NCBI RefSeq assembly: GCF_040096355.1 | Contig: NZ_JBBMEX010000021.1 | Location: 1 to 10,136 of the forward strand | Reading direction: 5' to 3' | Length of the DNA stretch: 10,136 bases | DNA from: Maccoyibacter intestinihominis | GTDB lineage: Bacteria; Bacillota; Clostridia; Lachnospirales; Lachnospiraceae | Shown: positions 6,771 through 10,136 of the stretch, piece after piece | Layout of the letters: each line of letters opens with the position of its first letter | Numbering within the stretch: the first letter of the stretch is position 1 | Program-made: the position numbers and the translations under genes | The notes under the pieces: model-generated | What the model saw: the letters and a program-made list of their open reading frames with translations, nothing else | Told to the model about the DNA's origin: nothing | The model's database searches: none

Positions 6771-7670
6771 ATGAAAGTTCAAGGAAATAGGTATATTAAT
6801 AATCCAGAGATGATAAAAAATAAGGTTGAGAAGAAAACAACTGTTCCTCAGAATATTATTTCGGAGGATGATGTGAAAATCAGTGATTCAGCAAGAAAGT
6901 TAGTTGAGACTGCTCGTAATAAGGTATCGGATTTTCATACAATGCATTTTTCATCTATTAATGGAGAAATAAGAGAGATACCAGCAGAATATAAATGTGA
7001 AAATTTATTCAAATTAGATTTGAAAGCAACTTCCATTTCTGGAGAACAAAATGCGTTTGAAGGCTGTTCGGAAAATCAATCAGAGGTTTTTGAAAAATGG
7101 CTGGACGAAAATGCTTCTGAATATTTGACAGAAGATGAAATGAAAGATTTAAAAGAGAAGATTAATGCAATGACAGCAGATGTAGATTCTTTGAATGCTC
7201 AGGAGGGATATAGAGGAACTTCTTATGAATCTGTATTTTTGTTAAGTGCAAGTGAAGTGGGGCTAAGGAAAGTAAATGAAATGTATGTTCCAGAGCAATT
7301 TCAAGCTGGTTTTTCAGACATGATTGACGAATATGTTCATTTTAATGATTCGGCACGTAATTCTATCATGGAGAAAATGACACCAGATTACATGGTTGTT
7401 GGAATTGGAAGCAAAACAGAATCTTATAAGTACAAGTCAGAAATAATCTCAGATGAGACAGCTTTTTATACAAATGAGAAGAAAGAGATAAGTGGTATCT
7501 GCAATCAGTTTTTAAATGGTAAAACAGATCAAAAATTATTTTGTAATGAGATGAAAGACCGTTTAAATGATTACTATGGAAGCAGGTATGAATTAAGGAA
7601 TCAGCCAGAAGCTGTTGAAGGCAGAGTAAATAATATGCTGGACAAATTGCAGCATATGTTTGGCGTTTAA
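6771..7670 (+). CDS. Unknown protein with ISDSAR motif
   Basis: A 299-residue soluble protein of no family I recognise. It starts MKVQGNRYINN. Near the N-terminus is DDVKISDSARKL (33-44), which echoes DSLSISDAARGF in the next gene and resembles the D-x-V-x-IS-x-x-A motif of flagellar FlgM-type proteins. The body is mixed and largely helical: an acidic stretch LDENASEYLTEDEMKDLKEK (110-129), then EYVHFNDSARNSIMEKM, and a C-terminal helix ending MLDKLQHMFGV. No signal peptide, membrane helix or obvious catalytic motif. AGGGAGG (6759-6765) sits five bases before the ATG, and the gene begins 29 bases after the FliD-like gene, in the same orientation, so it is probably in the same transcript. Function unknown; shared operon membership and motif suggest it acts with its neighbours. 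Confidence 0.75.
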   Translation: MKVQGNRYINNPEMIKNKVEKKTTVPQNIISEDDVKISDSARKLVETARNKVSDFHTMHFSSINGEIREIPAEYKCENLFKLDLKATSISGEQNAFEGCSENQSEVFEKWLDENASEYLTEDEMKDLKEKINAMTADVDSLNAQEGYRGTSYESVFLLSASEVGLRKVNEMYVPEQFQAGFSDMIDEYVHFNDSARNSIMEKMTPDYMVVGIGSKTESYKYKSEIISDETAFYTNEKKEISGICNQFLNGKTDQKLFCNEMKDRLNDYYGSRYELRNQPEAVEGRVNNMLDKLQHMFGV

Positions 7671-7697
7671 TGTTGAAAAAGGGTTTGGAGAATAATT

Positions 7698-8318
7698 ATG
7701 AAGACAGTGACAGATGTAAACACAGTAAACCAGCTATTGACATATTCAAAGCAGGCAGAGGCAGGAATACACCAAAAAGCAATACAGATGTTGCTTGGAG
7801 TAGGAAATAATAAAAAACAGGACAGTTTAAGTATTTCTGATGCTGCACGAGGCTTTTCAAAGCAATCAATAGCTGCACTGATAGATAAAAATGCGAATAT
7901 TTCTAACAGTGAATTAGCTTATTATTTTGCAAACTATAATAATTCAAGTGCTATTTTGGATGCAATCAATTTTGGGGAGAATGTTTCCTGTGGATATAAT
8001 TCTGATTTTAAGGAGTACGGGGTTATTTCCTTTGACCTTAATGGGAGCAGACAGGTAGTACCTAATTATGCAGTACCGAAAATGAATACAAGCACCATGT
8101 CAGGCATTTGTGCTGCGAATGATTCTCTGGTACTAAGTAATAAAAGTTATTATGCATGGACAACATCAAGTGGCGGTAAATATACATGGACGGTCAATAA
8201 TGGAAGAATAGGCTGGGCAGCCTCGGAATCGTTGCTTGCAGAGAATACAAATCAAAAAGGAACAAATTATAAGTGGGAAATGTGTAAGGCAGGCAATATC
8301 CTGTCTGATCTGGCATAG
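7698..8318 (+). CDS. Unknown protein with ISDAAR motif, N-terminal part of a split frame
   Basis: A 206-residue open frame after TTGGAG (7685-7690). The N-terminal region carries DSLSISDAARGF (42-53), related to the preceding protein. The middle has repeated Asn/Ser/Tyr segments, then YYAWTTSSGGKYTWTVNNGR. The frame ends at TAG 8316-8318, but the same frame is open from the next codon to 8645 and reads straight on into GKSVCGYLYSNEEV. The simplest reading is that a 316-residue protein has been interrupted by one nonsense change (AAG or CAG to TAG), making a pseudogene or truncated product. A genuine two-gene arrangement or stop-codon readthrough are alternatives. No family recognised; no signal peptide. 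Confidence 0.65.
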   Translation: MKTVTDVNTVNQLLTYSKQAEAGIHQKAIQMLLGVGNNKKQDSLSISDAARGFSKQSIAALIDKNANISNSELAYYFANYNNSSAILDAINFGENVSCGYNSDFKEYGVISFDLNGSRQVVPNYAVPKMNTSTMSGICAANDSLVLSNKSYYAWTTSSGGKYTWTVNNGRIGWAASESLLAENTNQKGTNYKWEMCKAGNILSDLA

Positions 8319-8327
8319 GGAAAGAGT

Positions 8328-8645
8328 GTGTGTGGGTATCTCTACAGCAATGAGGAGGTATTGTCCGTCTGTGAGAAAGTCGGGATTTCTCCGGGATTCT
8401 TTTCTATAGATGCGGGAGCAGGAAAACACACTTATTTATTGCAGGAATCAGGAAAGACCATAAATGTTGACGCAAAGATAAAACAGTTAAATGATATAAA
8501 CTGGATAGAAATCGGATATAAAGAAGGAGATACGTTTTTCGTTTATGGTAAAGAGTATGCTATTGACAGCAGTGGGCATATCAATGTTTCGGCAGAAGAT
8601 GAATTTACATCAACGGAAATTAAATATCCAAGTCGTTCAATATAA
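8328..8645 (+). CDS. C-terminal part of the split protein, possible separate reading frame
   Basis: In frame with the preceding gene, beginning immediately after its TAG. If started at GTG 8328 it gives 105 residues; GGGAAAG (8318-8324) could be a weak ribosome binding site, three bases upstream, which is too close to be convincing. The sequence is domain-like: CGYLYSNEEVLSVCEKVGIS, then PGFFSIDAGAGKHTYLL, then an Asp/Glu-rich beta-type end with EPGD-like YKEGDTFFVYGKEY. I believe it was once fused to the 7698 protein. It may be untranslated, translated by reinitiation, or produced by readthrough. Function unknown. Confidence 0.5.
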   Translation: MCGYLYSNEEVLSVCEKVGISPGFFSIDAGAGKHTYLLQESGKTINVDAKIKQLNDINWIEIGYKEGDTFFVYGKEYAIDSSGHINVSAEDEFTSTEIKYPSRSI

Positions 8646-8685
8646 TAGAAATTATTTTAAGTTTCAATAACAGGGAGGTAGGATT

Positions 8686-9366
8686 ATGGCAATTACAGGT
8701 ATCAATAACAACAGTTACACATCGTATTATGCATCAGGTTACAAGAACACGGTTAAAAAGGCAGCTTGTGATATTCAAAAAACAAAGGAAAATTCACAGG
8801 TGAGCAAAACAGAAGAGAGTCAGGAAGATTATGTAAAAAAATTGCAGGAAAAAAATCCTCAAATAGATATTGTGGTAGGAAGTTCGGATAAAAATGTAAA
8901 AACAGCTAATCGTACAGGAAAAACAGATGTGAGGATTGCTCCTGAGATTTTAAATAGGATGATGAGTAATCCAGAGGTTGCCACAAAATATGAAAATATG
9001 TTGTCAAAAATTCCAGCATTAGATAGATGGGCTGACTCAATGATTAAATCAATGACTGGTAGTGAAGTTAAGTATCGTCAGGTATGGATAGATAAGGATG
9101 GTAATATGGGCTCCATGGTTATTACAGGACCAAGCGAAGAACAAAAAAAGGCTGATGAAGATAGAAAAATCGAGAAAAGGAAAGAAAATGAACAAAAACT
9201 TGCAGAACGGAGAGCTGAAAGAAAAGAGAAGATGAAGAAAATTCAGGAAGATAGACGCACAATATTTGCAATTGGTACGGATATGAAAAGCATTACAGAG
9301 AATGTTGTAGCACAGGCAGTAGGTACAGCTCCATCTATCGGAGGAAGTTGTGATGTTAAGGCATAA
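8686..9366 (+). CDS. DUF6033-like protein
   Basis: A 226-residue soluble protein with AGGGAGGT (8672-8679) before its ATG. The order is MAITGINNNSY at the start, then SQEDYVKKLQEKNPQIDIVVG (about 45-65), a helical region with IAPEILNRMMSNPEVATKYE (84-103), WADSMIKSMTG, the beta-type block VKYRQVWIDKDGNMG (128-142), and a highly charged Lys/Glu/Arg helix from 151 to 190. This arrangement (MAIxGIN start, EDYxKxLQKK, RxxVDxxGN, charged coil) matches my memory of DUF6033, a family common in Lachnospiraceae and of unknown function; this needs a profile search. No signal peptide. It is the last well-formed gene of the operon and follows the split gene by 40 bases. Confidence 0.78.
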   Translation: MAITGINNNSYTSYYASGYKNTVKKAACDIQKTKENSQVSKTEESQEDYVKKLQEKNPQIDIVVGSSDKNVKTANRTGKTDVRIAPEILNRMMSNPEVATKYENMLSKIPALDRWADSMIKSMTGSEVKYRQVWIDKDGNMGSMVITGPSEEQKKADEDRKIEKRKENEQKLAERRAERKEKMKKIQEDRRTIFAIGTDMKSITENVVAQAVGTAPSIGGSCDVKA

Positions 9367-9394
9367 AAGGATTCGGTAAAAGGGAAATATCAAA

Positions 9395-9661
9395 TTGGTG
9401 CATTGGTTGGAACTGCTTGTTTCCTATTATGGCATATCCAAGCTAACGATAGCAAAAATGGCTGGTGTTGAGGAAAATGATATTGACAGGCTTTTAGTCA
9501 ATCCACCAGAAAAAGTTGAAATCGAAGTAAAGTATAAAATTGATGTGACGGTTATGGAGGGAGTATCCCAAACAATATTAAAAAAGGTAATCTTAGTGCT
9601 GTTGAAAATAAGCCGGATGATCAAGAGTAAATGTACGTTCAGATTTTCTGGGGGTTCTTGA
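9395..9661 (+). CDS. Small helix-turn-helix-like protein, tail possibly frameshifted
   Basis: An 88-codon frame starting at TTG 9395 (or GTG 9398) after AAGGGA (9380-9385), 28 bases past the DUF6033-like gene. Residues 8-34 (LVSYYGISKLTIAKMAGVEE and the following DIDRLL) look like a helix-turn-helix in which GISKLTIAKMAG would be the core. The segment to about residue 54 is well-formed; after that the current frame becomes hydrophobic and basic and unconvincing. The -1 frame instead reads GNLSAVENKPDDQE then TAA (9628-9630), a more natural acidic tail. A change of frame near 9580-9586, by programmed shift or by an indel, would give about 78 residues. It could be a decayed gene. Possible small regulator at the operon end. 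Confidence 0.45.
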   Translation: MVHWLELLVSYYGISKLTIAKMAGVEENDIDRLLVNPPEKVEIEVKYKIDVTVMEGVSQTILKKVILVLLKISRMIKSKCTFRFSGGS

Positions 9662-9696
9662 CATACCGGTTTATTTTTGCTATTAAATAAACAACA

Positions 9697-9724
9697 GCTT
9701 AACAACAGAAAACTGCTATTAAGC
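9697..9724 (-). terminator. Possible intrinsic terminator of the minus-strand gene
   Basis: Read on the minus strand, GCTTAATAGCAG and CTGTTGTTAAGC pair over 12 positions (two of them G-U) around a TTTT loop, followed by the T-rich TGTTGTTTATTT. On the plus strand the same stem has C-A mismatches and no T run, so it better suits the gene at 9783-10022. The T run is imperfect. The 9662-9782 gap otherwise shows nothing but AT-rich repeats. Confidence 0.5.
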
Positions 9725-9782
9725 CGCATCAATTATCATAGAAGATCTGAATTTACAGAAAAAATTTCACACCGTCGAAAAA

Positions 9783-10022
9783 TCACCATAGTTCTAATGA
9801 ATCTTCTGCATCTACCCACATCTGCATATTCCCGTCCAAATATAATCGTACATATTCAAGTGGTTCATCAATAGCAAGTGCGTTTAATGCACAGTCTGAT
9901 CCGGGTGTAGTTTTTAAATTCTTTTCAGCTTCCCAGCAATCAATGCGGAGCATATAGCCAGCAGAGGTGTAAACATCAATACTATTGCGCTGTGGATTGT
10001 ATTCTGCAAATATTGTTCTCAT
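9783..10022 (-). CDS. DUF6061-like small protein
   Basis: A 79-residue protein on the minus strand with ATG at 10022-10020, preceded by AAGGAGAGAT (10040-10031) at an eight-base spacing. It contains VYTSAGYMLRIDCWEAEKNL, SDCALNALAIDEP and LEYVRLYLDGNMQMWVDAED. I recognise this pattern as DUF6061, a small clostridial family of unknown function often near mobile DNA; no search was done. There is no signal peptide or membrane helix. It converges on the operon from the right and has a probable terminator at 9724-9697. On the minus strand TATAAC (10118-10113) could be its -10; the -35 would fall beyond the window edge. Identity as a real gene is secure from the ribosome binding site and protein-like composition. 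Confidence 0.8.
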   Translation of the reverse strand: MRTIFAEYNPQRNSIDVYTSAGYMLRIDCWEAEKNLKTTPGSDCALNALAIDEPLEYVRLYLDGNMQMWVDAEDSLELW

Positions 10023-10136
10023 CGTATCTTATCTCTCCTTATCATTCAATCAATTATCAGTTACAAAAATCAGAAGCATTTCAATCAGTTCACCATGTCA
10101 CTTTTATTTTGTGTTATACTGTTTTATAGATTTTTC

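Noticed and set aside
9669..9692. AT-only hairpin GTTTATTT/AAATAAAC considered as the operon terminator
   Set aside because: It has only a GC pair at its base, a short stem and no T run after it on the plus strand.
9728..10059. Direct repeat ATCAATTATCA (9728-9738 and 10049-10059) flanking the DUF6061-like gene, considered as an insertion duplication
   Set aside because: Eleven AT-rich bases are plausible by chance and there is no transposase or inverted end nearby.

Overview
The window looks like DNA from a gut-type Clostridia bacterium, most likely Lachnospiraceae. The grounds are the MobA/MobL relaxase with DUF6040-like and DUF6061-like partners, the AgrA/AgrC-style regulators, strong AGGAGG-type ribosome binding sites and an AT-rich composition. 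No rRNA, tRNA, CRISPR array or insertion sequence was seen. Family names come from recognising sequence features by eye; no database search was run.

Left part (1-2650): the mobilisation module of an integrative or plasmid-borne element. A GC-richer segment with repeats and nic-like motifs (29-103) is a candidate oriT. It is followed by the relaxase gene (141-1862). The last ~660 bases of the relaxase are also read in the +1 frame. That frame holds a fully nested coiled-coil gene (1204-1563) and the start of a membrane protein gene (1582-2550), each with its own ribosome binding site. A terminator-like hairpin follows (2603-2642), overlapped by a possible 54-codon gene (2617-2781).

Middle (2800-5080): a LytTR response regulator (2905-3618) and an AgrC-like GHKL sensor kinase (3615-4985), translationally coupled by an ATGA overlap and ended by a clear intrinsic terminator. 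A 31-base element with two TTCACAAC direct repeats, 21 bases apart, sits before the regulator gene (2804-2834). It recurs at 29 of 31 positions before the next operon (5047-5077). This predicts that the pair controls itself and the downstream genes.

Right part (5188-9661): a co-directional operon-like series with short gaps and strong ribosome binding sites. It encodes a FlxA-like coiled-coil protein, a protein resembling the C-terminal part of the flagellar cap FliD, a protein of unknown family with an ISDSAR motif, a protein with a related ISDAAR motif whose reading frame is split by an in-frame TAG, a DUF6033-like protein, and a small helix-turn-helix-like protein whose tail may be frameshifted. 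None has an obvious signal peptide or membrane segment. The set, wired to its own two-component system, is the best candidate here for an undescribed system. A DUF6061-like gene on the minus strand (9783-10022) closes the window, converging on the operon.
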